NCBI GenBank assembly: GCA_951640165.1
Contig: OX621260.1
Span: 17,316,001-17,380,000 of the forward strand
From: Pseudoips prasinana
Taxonomy: Eukaryota > Arthropoda > Insecta > Lepidoptera > Nolidae
Direction: 5' to 3'
DNA length: 64,000 nt
Notes under the pieces: model-generated
What the model was told of the DNA's origin: nothing
Seen by the model: the letters and a program-made list of their open reading frames with translations, nothing else
Database searches by the model: none
Shown: positions 52,185 to 63,516 of the stretch, in pieces
Numbering within the stretch: the first letter of the stretch is position 1
Layout: every line of letters starts with the position of its first letter
Program-made: the position numbers and the translations under genes

Positions 52185-52445
52185 AGATTATCCTAGGACA
52201 TTATTCACACACGGCCATCTGATCCCAAACTAAGCAGAACTTGTACCTACTATGGAAACCAGATAAATGATATATTACATATACTACTTTTCTTTTGTAA
52301 ATACATACTTATATAGATAATTACACCCAGACTCAAGACAAACAGACATGTTCAGGCACACACATATCTGTCCTGGATGGGAATCGAACTCACGACATGC
52401 GGCGTGAAAGGCAAGCATTTACAATCCACGCCAATCCACCCGTCT
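52185..52445 (-). mobile_element. SINE-A, near full length
   Basis: Tail, body and box B complement (GGGAATCGAACTC) through head complement CACGCCAATCCACCCGTC. Confidence 0.85.
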
Positions 52446-52828
52446 GGATAATTGAAAAGAACTAGCTCCTCCAATGCTCCATTAAAAAATTTCGTACCCA
52501 CATATGAAATTTGATACATGAGGTTAAAGAATTTTATTTCTCAATAAGAAATTACAAATTTCACTTGAGAACGTTTTTAACATAATATATAATTTTAGTT
52601 TGACTTTCACAAACAAACTTTAAATTTACGGAATTTAAAATCACTGTTAAACATTTTAATTACAATATATAACCGCAACACTATTAGACTCCATACAAAA
52701 TATAAATTGAACTACCCTCCATTGAGTAAGAAATAATTTGTTAACGCTCAGAGATAAGGAATGCTTTGTGCCACAGTACAGGAGTATGCAGTAGGACAAG
52801 ATTATTCAATTTAATAGTATGGTGTTAT
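52446..52828. other. Probable LINE-associated AT-rich sequence
   Basis: Lies where the 3' UTR of the minus-strand LINE scrap at 52829-53134 would be. No independent support. Confidence 0.35.
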
Positions 52829-53134
52829 TCAGTATATGGTTTTTAATTTTGATTTGAAGCATTTGAAGTTTTTGGCATTCTTTGTCTCCTTGGGTAACTT
52901 ATTATACTGTTGCACTCCTGCAAAAGTTATAGATCTCTGGCCATTGGTAGTTCGCACCTGTGGCAGTAAGATGTGATCCCGTCTGCGGCTGCTACGACTA
53001 TGTATGTGATGTTTTTTCGTGAAGTTTGTTTGTGCGTGAATTGATTTATTGATTATTTTCCTTATTAAAATACTAGTGCAATATGCGTGAAGTTGTTTGA
53101 TGTTCATAAGTTTGATACATTGAAAAAGTATCAA
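52829..53134 (-). pseudogene. LINE C-terminal scrap (CR1/Jockey-like)
   Basis: Encodes HSRSSRRRDHILLPQVRTTN, GQRSITFAGVQQYNKLP and KNFKCFKSKLKTIY. This matches the usual end of CR1/Jockey-type LINE polymerases (R-x-x-GQ-x-SF...FN-x-LP...FK-x-x-LK). Only the last ~100 codons remain; the ATG is incidental. It differs from the LINE at 42897. Confidence 0.65.
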
Positions 53135-53376
53135 ATTTCCCTGATGACACGTGTACCTTTAATGTCATTATAATAATAGTTTACAACAAAAACTGCCAGC
53201 GGCAGCCACAGCGCATCGGTTAGTTTTAATTACCCACTGATCCCATATTTTATCCAACAAAATATGCCGGACCAATATAAACTGAAATCGACCACGATGC
53301 CGGTCTGGCGGTTTGGGGCATCCACTGCCCATAATACACGGCAATAATGAGACTGGCGCAACTTATACATACTATA

Positions 53377-53752
53377 CAACATGTAACTTAAGTAACGCAC
53401 ATCCTGAAAATAGTTATAATCGATTTATATAATTTTTAATATAAGTAATCTTTATCCCGAAAATAATTAAAACTACGGAAATTATTGTCATATTAACCCT
53501 GTACAGTCAAAATAAATTGAATTGGACCGTTAGTCAAAGTAATAAGACTTTTAAAATCGCGGTTTTATTTGTACTCGTACAAATTCCATCATTCAATATA
53601 TAAATAAAAATAAACTTTATTCCAAGAAACTAATTTAGTAAATAACAATGCATATACATGTTAAATTAAAAAAATCAGTGTATGTATTATGATTGTAACA
53701 TAATATTCTAATTGGGGTGTTTGAGGGTCTGCATTCATTACGTTACATGTTG
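53377..53752 (-). mobile_element. MITE-C copy 2
   Basis: TA-flanked, CAACATGTAAC/GTTACATGTTG ends, opposite orientation to 17129-17526 and slightly shorter (376 versus 398 bp). Confidence 0.85.
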
Positions 53753-53845
53753 TACTACGCTGCATAAGCGGACAATATCCGCTTAGTGGCGTAACGATAC
53801 TAGATGTCTAATTAAAACGTGTATGGAACTAATGAGCTCTGCGTA

Positions 53846-53986
53846 ATACAGACGCCAGCACATCAAGCTACCTCAATCTGTCAAATTTCCCCAATTGAAA
53901 GTGAACCTTATGCTTATGTGATAACGTCGAAAATCTATAAAAGAAATTCGACAGATTGCGGTAGCTTGATGTGCTGGCGTCTGCAT
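53846..53986 (+). mobile_element. MITE-A copy 6
   Basis: 141 bp with both outermost bases mutated (ATACAGACGCC... and ...GCGTCTGCAT). Arms otherwise well preserved. Confidence 0.83.
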
Positions 53987-54473
53987 ATGACTACGCATAA
54001 ATCCCATGTTATGAACACAGTGAGCATTAAATAGAGTCGACTCACTCAAATTGTCCACAATGCGATTATTCCATTACACAAACGCTGTCCGGCCGCAGGA
54101 CGCCACACAACATGGTTGAAATACACTCAAGTCCACTTACTATATACATTATATAGGCATATATAATGTTATATAGGTACGTTACATTAGGTGGGGAGAA
54201 GCCTTAGGACGGAGCTAATGTCAACTTCGGCCGACAGCTTAATACTTATGTACATAGCTACGAACGTTCAAAAGTACATTAACAGGTTAAGGATCATATT
54301 CCCGAACAGTGCCTAGGCTGTTATGTAGAGTCTTAAGTTACACTTAAAGAAAACTTGGGAAAAAAGAGTATTTAAGAAAAATATATCAGTTTTAAATAAA
54401 GTCGGAACCTACATATATTGATGAAGTAGTGAAAGCCTCCTCTTTAATATAATATAATAATTATCCTACGAAT
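53987..54473. other. No supported feature
   Basis: Unassigned, with a short TATATAGG repeat near 54160. Confidence 0.45.
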
Positions 54474-54602
54474 ATTATAAATGCGAAAGTTTATTGAATG
54501 ACTATGGATGTTTGTTATCTTTTAACGCAACAACATCGGAACATAATAACACATAGTCTACAAATGTATAAAGTTTAACGCGGGTGAATCCGCTGAATAT
54601 TA
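54474..54602 (+). mobile_element. Helitron Hel-2, 3' end eroded
   Basis: TCCTACGAATATTATAAATG at the 5' end; AGTTTAACGCGGGTGAATCC, after which the hairpin and CTAG are lost. Confidence 0.75.
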
Positions 54603-54656
54603 CATAAAAGGATATAATATACATGCCCTTCTATAAACGAGGTTTAAAAAGAGTAT

Positions 54657-54780
54657 TAATCTCTCGGTAGGTAGCGGTTTGCTGTGGCCCCTGGCATTGC
54701 GAATCTCCATGAGTAGCGGTTACCACTTACCATCAGTTAGGCCACCAGCTCGTCTGCCTCGAAAAGCAATAAAAAAAAGA
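54657..54780 (+). mobile_element. LINE 3' end with poly(A)
   Basis: CCCCTGGCATTGCGAATCTC, ACCACTTACCATCAGTTAGG and CTCGTCTGCCTCGAAAAGCA then A-rich. I recognise this as the 3' end of a LINE widespread in moths. It stops ~210 bp before the MMP exon. Confidence 0.65.
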
Positions 54781-54990
54781 AACCAGAATTCTAGTCTATT
54801 ACTTCGTCATATACTACTGGATTGAAAAACTGTATATAAACATTTTACAAACGTTTCAGCTGCTCTATCATTATAGTAAATACAAAGAAAAGAATCTCAA
54901 ACAAAAGACGGTGAAAAAAAAGGTGGCGATTCGAAATTCAAAATTTCAAATAATATTGTAACGGTTTTAACATTGTTTTGTTGTTTGCAG

Positions 54991-55140
54991 CTTGTCATCA
55001 GTGCGGCGACCATCCCAGCTGGACCCGTACGGAACCCGCGCCGTGTTAGCTCGCGCTCTAGACGTGTGGGCCCAAGCCTCCCGCCTGACCTTTCAAGAAG
55101 TAAACTCGGACGAGGCTGACATCGTCGTCTCCTTTGCCAA
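54991..55140 (+). CDS. Matrix metalloproteinase catalytic-domain exon (partial gene)
   Basis: An internal exon of a secreted or cell-surface zinc endopeptidase of the MMP (M10A) family, which cuts extracellular-matrix proteins. The acceptor TTGTTTGCAG ends at 54990 and the donor is AA|GTAAGT at 55141. The first base completes a codon from the previous exon and the last two bases start the next. The 49 whole codons read LSSVRRPSQLDPYGTRAV, LARALDVWAQASRLTF and QEVNSDEADIVVSFA. The pattern AL-x-VW...LTF-x-E...ADI-x-x-x-FA is the N-terminal half of the MMP catalytic domain, before the zinc-binding HExxH. The residues after ADI resemble the insect Mmp2-like group, but I cannot assign the orthologue. 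No other MMP exon (cysteine switch, zinc site, hemopexin) is visible here, so both flanking introns are long and repeat-filled. Confidence 0.9.
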
Positions 55141-55721
55141 GTAAGTACATTGCGAAGTTATTCAAGCTATCTGCAGCATCGTAGTATCTGGAATGTTTCC
55201 TGGAAGTGGTAACCCCGTTTCTAGCTATGATAATAAATAAGTATTGCCGGTTACACCATTAAACTCCAAATTTTTATAGATATAGATTTATGCGAAAATT
55301 CTTAATTTTCGTATTAGGAAATATATAGAAACTACATCCACCGCACCGCGCTAATAACCTATATTTATTTTTTATGGTCTGTGTCTAAAATATATCATGT
55401 GATTGTATCTACTTCTCGTAATTTTCGTATTTAGATATAATATAATTTAATTCTATTTTACGATTAGCGGAAATATCATAGTACAGAGAGCGCCTCAACA
55501 TTTTCACTTCGTTTCCGTGTTTAAAAACTTTATAAAATAGTAAAAGTATTTGTTTAATCTAATTGTTATTTTTAAGTTTTCATCTAGAAAAAAATATATT
55601 AATGGGAGTGTAGTTGGCAAACTAAATCCACGTCTTGAATATTAAAATAAAAAAAAACCCAAATGCAGGAACAAAACGTATTAAATCGTAAAATAAACAA
55701 AAGTTTGTCGATTATTACTGC
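55141..55721. other. Intron after the MMP exon, no feature
   Basis: AT-rich intronic sequence directly after the donor. Confidence 0.55.
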
Positions 55722-55906
55722 AAGTCCGAGGGTTTTCCGTGCTCTCCGAGGCACGGGGATGTAGTACCGCTAACTCCGAGAATTCGGACTGATACTGAAA
55801 AAAAATCTTAGCAGAAAAATCGCAACATCACTTTTTTCGCCCGACCCAGGTTTTAAACCCAGAACCACGTTGTCTGACCTCCTGAACCACTGTGTGTGAT
55901 GAACAC
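55722..55906 (-). mobile_element. SINE-B without 3' third
   Basis: Plus-strand order: GTGCTCTCCGAGGCACGGGG, ACTCCGAGAATTCGGACTGA, CGCCCGACCCAGGTTTTAAA (box B complement degenerate), CTGAACCACTG. Confidence 0.75.
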
Positions 55907-57045
55907 GCTACTATATATGAAAATAAAGATATCTTTCAAAAAGAAATAAAATCGGCAGTCTTCTTTAAATATCCCCTAGCTTGATTTACAGCGTTGATAA
56001 TAAATAATAATCAAGTGAGGATTTAGAAAAACGTCGCATCCATTTTAAGGGGATTTGTGAGCGTAGCGTGCGTGGCATAAGAATACTGTCTGAGACTGCA
56101 TAAGCCAAACTGAACACTATGTCCTATATAACGCTACGACTACATACACAAATAGGGAGAACATACACATAAATCTGATTTAGTACCTACTAAAATTTGT
56201 AGAGTTCTTCTTGGAAATAAGTAACAGATCTGTTACCTACATATAGTTTGTACTATTTATTCCCGAACTCTACGTAGCGTTCCTGCTTATAAAGGTACGT
56301 GAAAAAATATTACAGGAATTACAGTTACTTTGTCACTTCTACAATATGTATATGCCATATTAGTAAAACTAGTCATATTCATCATACTATTAATACATGA
56401 AGCAAAAACTTTGTACCCATTTTTCCGAAAATTGCTCGAACGGAACAGTATGAAATTTGGAACAGTCAAGGTTCATATAGAGAAGGAGTGCAGAAAGCTA
56501 ATATTTTCATATAAACGACATTACAAGTAAATTGTTTTCATAAAAAAAACACTAAACACAGGACCATGCTTTTGACATACTGACAAACTGAGTGTCAAAA
56601 CTGAGAACAGATTATTTGTCTTCAATGTTTATAGTCTTTGACAATGAATTTCGAACAAGCGCGATTTGTAGGATTTTTTAATGGAATACCTAGTTAATCA
56701 CCAGATTAGTAGCTAGTGAACGAACGTTCACTGTTCAAGGGTGTTAAAAACAAAAATTATCGAAGCCAACCGTGACCAGATTGCTGGTCTATTTTTAGTA
56801 CAGAGAATAAGCATTGCTCTACAACATGGCAATGGTTCCAGTCTTCTGGGTTCGATAGCCTTTGATGTCAATGTGAAGATCTATTGGATTGCCTATGGTT
56901 TAATTTATAGTACGGCCAATTTAATTAAGTTCTGGCCCTACTTTAGTTAAGTTGATATTCGCATTTTAGACAAAACTTGTTATTTTATATTTAGTTTTCT
57001 TAGTAATAATTATGTTTTAGGATAGATACTGTATTTTATTCTAAA
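55907..57045. other. No supported gene
   Basis: Open frames at 56330 and 56741 (+) lack motifs. AT-rich. Confidence 0.45.
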
Positions 57046-57345
57046 CTAGCTGTCCCGGAAAATTTCGTACAGCTATATTTTTCCGACCCAAAAAAGTCAA
57101 CGTTTCAGTCTTCTGTCTCATTCGCACACTCGCTTCTCACTTTTCGATTTTTTAATATTTGCCTTGACATTTTTTTTGATAACGAATACATGAAAGAAAG
57201 ATTAATCCAATTTGGTGCAATTTTTTTTCATACAATCCTTCTCCTGGCAATAACGAACTCATAAAAGTAAGATTTATCCGATTTGGTGCAGTCGTTTGAA
57301 AGTTATGACCGTACAAACATTCCGGTGGTTCATATTTATTTACGT
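57046..57345 (-). mobile_element. Helitron-like repeat, CTAGCTGTCCCGG type
   Basis: Minus-strand 3' end CGAAATTTTCCGGGACAGCTAG; the minus-strand 5' part begins with TACATCTACGTAAATAAATA. The AAGATTTATCCGATTTGGTG block is typical of this group. The 5' terminus is not exactly defined. Confidence 0.65.
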
Positions 57346-57353
57346 AGATGTAA

Positions 57354-57795
57354 ATTAAAGGATTTATTTAATTATTAAATAAAGAAAAATAAATATAAAA
57401 TTAGTGTAAATTTGCGACGCCTAGTAACTACTTTGGCACCAGACGTTTACCTACACAGGACCTTAATAAAATTTAAAATTCGAAGGTATCGGTCCCATTC
57501 AGGCGGGGCAGGTAACCCCGTTGGCATTCACTTTCATTCCGAAGACGTGAGCAGAAGCTAAATCCGAATCAATGGTTGTGAAACATCTGATGTTTCCTAG
57601 TATTCTTACAACAACACACTAGCAGAAACATTAACTTATTGTTCACTGGAAATCCCTCTTTGATCACTGTATTGATGATTGATGATGATGATGATTGTAT
57701 TTAATCGACTAAATAATTTAATTTGTACTTGAAAATCACAGGCGATAAAATGTGATTGAAAAATAATAAATTAAACGTAAAGAATAAATACACGA
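57354..57795. other. No supported feature
   Basis: Includes a TGATGATGATGATG run near 57675, possibly a dead LINE tail. Confidence 0.45.
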
Positions 57796-58048
57796 AACGG
57801 GCCTGTTGACGTGATTGGCAAATGCTTGCTTTTCACGCCGGTGGTCGTGGGTTCGATTCCCTCCATATTTTTGTGCATGAAAATGTAGGCTTCTCCTTAG
57901 TCTAGGTGTAATTATCTATATAATAAGTATGTATTTACAATAGAAAAGTAATATATCAGTTATCTGGTTTCCATAGTACAAGCTCTGCCTAGTTTGGGAT
58001 CAGATGGCCGTGTGTAAATAATGTCCCAGGATATTATTATTATTATAA
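57796..58048 (+). mobile_element. SINE-A, full length
   Basis: Head ACGGGCCTGTTGACGTGATT, box B GGTTCGATTCC, a small deletion just after it, then body and ATTATTATTATT tail. Confidence 0.87.
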
Positions 58049-59450
58049 AAGCAAAAAGAGACAAAAATATCGTTGTACACATTTACTCAAAAATAATAAA
58101 ACCAGGAGAAAGAATGAAGTCCAACTGCGTGGGACTTATTCTAATGCAAAAATGTGTACTCAAACATAAAGTTAGTCATCAGTCTAAAAACTACTGATGT
58201 TTTAAAAAACTGACGTGGTTCGTCAATAAACTAGGCCCACTATTGACACAGCTGTCATCTGTGACCAGGGAGTTCAAATTATAATGAGTAAACACGAACT
58301 CAAGCACAGCAAATACTTTGATACTAACTTAATATGACATGTACGGCGGCTCCCTGACAAATGACGCAAAGTTTCCCACGGGAGCCTCATATTGAATGAG
58401 AGCAGGGCGAAGTTTCACTTATTAGATCACCGTAAACGACGATATGAGAAAGTATAGCGGCAAAAACCTCATCGGTGGACATATTACGGCCAACATATTG
58501 CGGCTACGCGACGCCGAACACTGCAAACTTGCAGTGGAAACTTGACCAAGCTCTGCATAAAATTTTCTTTTTTCGGTGTGCCCTGCGGGAACCCCTCTCA
58601 TATTGTGTATTGAACTCGTGGACATGTCACAAGTGGTCTTTTATTACTTGCCGTCGAATCAATAAGAACTTTGTTCACAAGTACTATGTATTATTTGATG
58701 CTAGATGCGCAATTTGGGCCGCGTGGTCTTCACATGTAAGAAACAAATATGTAAGAAGTAAATACGATTATGTTCATCCCCTAAAACAATGACCTATTTA
58801 ACTTAACCCAGTTTTAATCAATATTTTTGGTAAAATGCAACTTATTCTTTCTGGTACGTAGTATTGGATTAAAGCTCGTTATGGGTGTGATTACCACCCT
58901 ACAAATTATATTTGTAGAATTTAATCACAGACAACATAAAAATAAGCTTGTTTTTTTTTAATCGCCGATAACAATTTTGCTCTATTTTTACGTTTATTAT
59001 GACAACTAATAACGCTTCTAAACAACAAACATAAAACACGAACACCAAAAATTTAAGCTAATTTTAAAAAGTTAAAATATTTCTGAGGCATTTATTTAGA
59101 CACGTTTTGTATCCAATGGTGGTAATGTTGTATTCCATAGAAGCAAGAAAAAAAATTCTAATTGCTTACATAATTAACCTAAAATATATAAAAATAGATC
59201 GGCCCGATTGTAGTTCTAAACACAGCGAATATAGTACATATATGTACATAGTTATATAGTTCGTTCTTCCTACTAACTTGACAACAATCAGAACAACGAA
59301 TCGCCAACATAACGCAAACATACCCAAGTTGATTCGGAGACCTCACTTCTCTTGGTCAATTAATCTTTTTATGAGCTTGTCTATTGTTGCGGTAACTTTT
59401 ATATATGTTACCTATATGAACTCTATTCGTGCATATATAACGATGTACAA
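58049..59450. other. No supported gene
   Basis: The 105-codon frame at 58475 (+) has no recognisable domain, no splice context and low-complexity residues, so it is not called. The rest is AT-rich. Confidence 0.45.
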
Positions 59451-59619
59451 TCTACTATATAAAAATAAGTCGGGTTTTCCTTCCTGACGATATAAATCCA
59501 GAACACACGAACCGATTTCCACGGTTTTGCATTCGTTGGAAAGGTCTCGGGCTCCGTGAGGTCTATAGCAAAGAAAATTTATAAAATTTAACGCGAGTAA
59601 CACCGCGGGGCACAGCTAG
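59451..59619 (+). mobile_element. Helitron Hel-3, complete
   Basis: TCTACTATATAAAAATAAGT to ACGCGAGTAACACCGCGGGG and CTAG (59616-59619). Same length as 51199-51367. Confidence 0.87.
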
Positions 59620-60238
59620 TGTAGGTATATTTATTACTTTTTACATCTTTGTCTTTTTCAGCTAGCCTGTTTTATAATCCCATTGTTTGTTTTCGTAAAA
59701 TAAAGCATTTCGCTTATGTTATACATGCATGGCACGGAAATCGATAAACGAGGGAATCGCGTGAATAGGTACTGTTTCGATCGCTCCGACTCATTGTAAA
59801 TAACGTCCCATGACATAAACTCCAAACATTTTATACTACCTAAGTGAAGTAATTTTATGATTTAATATGAAGCTATTCTATCGCCACTTCATTGGGAACA
59901 GAGTGATTGCGAAGCGCAGCCCCGGTACATGCGTCTGCGAGATTTATTACACTCGTAAACTGTAATATTGCCGAAGTAATAAAGGATACGTACAAGTTAA
60001 CTGCGTCCTCCTACTTCGAATGATATAAGTGCAATCACTAGTTGTTGTAGAATACAGACTCGGCGTCCCCATAAAACGCAATAAATCATAATTACTACGT
60101 AGCTTATTAAGTAAGTTCTTTTTTAAAACTATTAGGTTTAATTAAGATCATTGATAATTCCGTCGGAGAACAGTTAAAAAATAGGCTTCGATTTCATTTT
60201 AGATACTCAGTGGAGAGGCAGTACCTATATTAAGATAG
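59620..60238. other. No supported feature
   Basis: Unassigned. Confidence 0.45.
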
Positions 60239-60379
60239 GTCCAGACGCCAGCACATCCAGTTACCCCAATCTGTCAAATTTCTTCTATAGATTTTCAAGT
60301 TTATCACATAAACATAAGGTTCACTTTCTATTGGGGTAATTAGGCAGATTGGGGTAGCTTGATGTGCTGGCGTCTGTAT
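60239..60379 (-). mobile_element. MITE-A copy 7
   Basis: 141 bp, GTCCAGACGCCAGCACATCC at the left and TGCTGGCGTCTGTAT at the right. Confidence 0.85.
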
Positions 60380-60452
60380 ATATAGTAAGTATCCTGTAGG
60401 CTAGTCCTTGACGTAGATACACTGCCACGCTAATATGGCAGTAATACAGGAT

Positions 60453-60561
60453 ATACACACACGGCTACGTATCAAGCTATACATTTCCAGTATAGGATTT
60501 CCATATAATGAGGGGTCAGCTTATATTGGAAATGTTAAGCTTGATATGTAGCCGTGTGTAC
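60453..60561. mobile_element. MITE-B copy 3, inner deletion
   Basis: ATACACACACGGCTACGTATC and GATATGTAGCCGTGTGTAC ends. One arm lacks ~15 bp after TTTCCAGTATA. Confidence 0.8.
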
Positions 60562-61059
60562 TACTTGGGACGAGTATAATATAATCGCAATCCATGGTTA
60601 TTATGTATTAATAACACTACGTTCCTACGAAGCATGTTAAATTGTCGTATACTTATATAAGTATATAAACCATAATTATATACATCGTATTTATATTTAA
60701 GATTTAATAAAGGGTTGGCGTGTCAATGAAGACTGACATTATCATTCCGTCACGTTATCAAATAGATTTTTGTATGTGATTTAACAAGAAATAAGCATTA
60801 GAGGCACAATATATAAAAACTACCATGCCAAAAGGGCAGTAATATAGGATACGTTTGAATAAATCTTAAGAGGCAACTTCTAAAATACAACAATCTAATT
60901 TGCCACAATTCCCTAAACCTTTTTTATTCTGTAATTATTGTCTTGCTAGATATACTTTCATGTGGTTAACTAGATTATTTCATTCCTTGTAAAAGAAAGA
61001 TTAGAAGGTCGAAGGTTCGAAAGTTTTCGTCTTAGTTTTTGTTTTATTTAATATATATT
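60562..61059. other. No supported feature
   Basis: Unassigned AT-rich sequence. Confidence 0.45.
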
Positions 61060-61540
61060 ATGTAAAATGTATGGAAGTGACCCAACTTTGGGCTTGGCAG
61101 AAAAATAATGGAAGTAGAATAAATGCAATGGAAAAGACGTTGAGAAACGAATACGGAATACTGATGTAAGAGATCATTGTTGTATGAAAGAGGATGTAGT
61201 CACAAAGATAGAACAAGGTATACTGGGATGGTTTGGGCATTTAGAAAGGATGAACGAAAGGAGATTGACAAAAGAACTATACCTATATACGAAAGGTACA
61301 TATATGAAAGGGCATATATGAAAGGTACAACCGGAAGACAAAGACCTCGTAGAACATTCTCTGACCAAATCGGAGATGTTCTCAAGAAAGGCTAGGTCAG
61401 AAGTACCCTAAACACACCAGCATGTATGAAGAATATAATGACAGTAAACGAGGCAAAAGAGGTGAGCAAAGATCGTGACAAATGGAAATCCCTTGTCTCT
61501 GTATAACCCTCTGGAAAAAATGCTCGATTCTATGTATGTA
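61060..61540 (+). pseudogene. LINE C-terminal region, decayed
   Basis: Pieces read [27 protein letters not shown] and, in shifted frames, [18 protein letters not shown] and DKWKSLVS. These are typical of the zinc-finger-like tail after the RT of some insect LINEs (GW-x-GH-x-x-RM...R-x-RR-x-W/F). A duplicated AAAGGTACATATATGAAAGG block and frame changes show it is dead. The 3' end matches 11944-12032. Confidence 0.65.
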
Positions 61541-62033
61541 TAAACTATATGTAAAAGAAATCATAGTCATGGCCATTTACTCAAGATCAATTAATTCAAA
61601 GACGAAGTCAAAGTAATTTATTTGTTGAACATAAGTAATATGGTACATGGTATAAAAATCGTGTAGTATCACTATGTTTTGCTTTGCAAGACGTACAAAT
61701 TTATTAAAGAGCAATTCATAAACAGGGTAGAGTAATAAGTAAATATGACATTTCTTATTTTACGTTTCGGTCATTTAAAAACTCATTGATAGAGTAGTAA
61801 GCCTTTTAACAAATGACGCTAATTAGGTACCAAAAACTCTGTATAGCATATCATCGGGCCGCAGTTACCAGGGTCAAAGGTATATAGCTACGAGTATAAA
61901 TCACCCCTAACTCGGAAACTTTCCATTCCCAACCCATTATATTTGACGTCGTACGTCAGCCAGACACTTCCTCATTCCACTGCCTATGTCGTAGCAAAAG
62001 CACTCAATAAAAGTGATGTCGTTATAAGCCAGG
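61541..62033. other. Possible LINE 3' UTR, otherwise nothing
   Basis: 61600-61700 resembles 39725-39830 (CACTATGTTTTGCTTTGCAA). The rest is unassigned. Confidence 0.4.
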
Positions 62034-62531
62034 CTACGCAGACTTCCAGTTAAACCTACGTTAACATACAATACAAATATTTATTGGAACCAAAAACAGG
62101 TAATATACAATATTGTGTGGACGTTAGCAGCTACATTAGTTAGGAAAACTGTGTCGTAGTTGTTAGCGCCCACCTCCGAGGTAGACAACAATGTTCCATA
62201 GTTAGGGTAATAATTAATTAATTAAACATTTATAGACAAAGTAATAAGTAAAAAATATAAAAGGAACTATCAGATCACTTTGAGTGTGTGTAAAGCGTGT
62301 GAGTGGGTGTGTGTGTGTGTGTTTTGGATGAGGGATTGTGTGTGTTTAAAGTTTGTAAAAAGAGTATATGTTAATTTCAGTAATAAGAGATTTAGAAGGA
62401 AATTAATGGGTGTATAAAATGTTAAGACTCTACGAGACTCTCCATCTCTTCATAACTTAGATTGCTCAGCCATTCGTGTAAACATTTTTTGCAATTTCGT
62501 AGGGTCATAGGATATATATTTAGTGTCTTGT

Positions 62532-62619
62532 TTATTTTATTGTAAAGGTTAGGGCTCATGAAGTGGTATTGTCGACTAGTCATACCACTTCATGAGCCCT
62601 AACCTTTACAATAAAATAA
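62532..62619. repeat. Hairpin 1: perfect 37-bp arms
   Basis: Arms 62532-62568 and 62583-62619 are exact complements around a 14-nt centre (TTGTCGACTAGTCA). Confidence 0.92.
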
Positions 62620-62624
62620 CATGA

Positions 62625-62751
62625 ACTGTATAGTTTAACAATAATAGTACTAAGTGCGAGCTCGATTCGCTTTATAATAATCTATAATTATTATAATTTA
62701 TTATTATAAAGCGAATCGCACTTAGTCTTAATATTGTTAAACTAATACAGT
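62625..62751. repeat. Hairpin 2: ~55-bp arms
   Basis: ACTGTATAGTTTAACAATAA on the left pairs with its near complement ending ACTAATACAGT. Inner arms are GATTCGCTTTATAATAA/TTATTATAAAGCGAATC. A GCTC insertion lies on one side. Confidence 0.88.
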
Positions 62752-62754
62752 ACA

Positions 62755-62996
62755 GGGGCTCTACCGGCTAAGTCGCCGAACATCGATTTCTTAAATGGCG
62801 TTCAAATAAATAAAGGTTAAAAATGACTTAATCAATCGTTAAATCGGCTTCCATGAGCACAGGTGACGTCATAAATGGTCCGGAATCAATTGTCAACGTT
62901 GAAGCCGATTTAACGATTGGTTAAGTCATTTTTTACCTTTATTTATTTGAACGCCATTTATGAAATCGATGTTCGGTGACTTAGCCGGTAGAGCCC
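62755..62996. repeat. Hairpin 3: ~97-bp arms
   Basis: GGGCTCTACCGGCTAAGTCG on the left pairs with GACTTAGCCGGTAGAGCCC on the right. The inner border is ATCGGCTTC/GAAGCCGAT. The ~50-nt loop contains TGACGTCA. Confidence 0.9.
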
Positions 62997-63046
62997 AAGG
63001 TTATGTAAACGTAGGTTTAACTGGAGGTCTATAGCCGTAGACTAGC

Positions 63047-63072
63047 GTAGTATATATATATATATATATATA
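63047..63072. repeat. TA dinucleotide microsatellite
   Basis: About twelve TA units between the foldback complex and a SINE-B. Confidence 0.9.
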
Positions 63073-63073
63073 A

Positions 63074-63252
63074 TAATGTCCTCCGGCCGCCGTGTCTCAA
63101 TAGAGATTAGCTATCTGCGCGGGACATATTATAGTGCACAAGTGTGTGCGCAAACACAGGAGTATTTTCTATTCCATCACTCTCATGATCCGATGGGACG
63201 CCTAGCAATGGAAAGAGTATAATACCGCCAGCTCCCAGACTTCGCGCTAGTG
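63074..63252 (-). mobile_element. SINE-B 3' half
   Basis: ATGTCCTCCGGCCGCCGTGT, TGCGCAAACACAGGAGTATT and CTCCCAGACTTCGCGC, after which the match ends. Confidence 0.78.
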
Positions 63253-63516
63253 TCTGCCAGTTGCTCGTATGACGTGCAACTGGATGAACCTACCCAATGC
63301 TGCACTCTCCGTTCTTTCTGCAAATAGGTACAACAGGCATTTTGTGTTTGTGGTTTAATGGGGATTCCGTATCATCCTTGGACTATCACGTGAGGTAGAG
63401 CCAGTTTCAAAAATAATCAGGACGAATTTGACTACTTATTTTAATAATTTTTTTCTTTCTCTTCACTAGGAAAATACCTCCATCTTGCAAAGTACATGCA
63501 GTATAATAATTTTATG
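63253..63516. other. No supported feature
   Basis: Short unassigned spacer. Confidence 0.45.

Larger units (their letters stand above)
62034..63040. mobile_element. Outer inverted repeat enclosing three hairpins
   Basis: TACGCAGACTTCCAGTTAAAC then CTACGTTAACAT (62036-62067) pairs with the complement of ATGTAAACGTAGGTTTAAC then TGGAGGTCTATAGCCGTA (63003-63040). The ~1-kb unit holds a LINE-like AT-rich left half and three back-to-back foldbacks. It may be a composite foldback transposon. No transposase inside. Confidence 0.7.

Noticed and set aside
58475..58792. 105-aa protein
   Set aside because: No recognisable domain; likely a chance frame in non-coding DNA.
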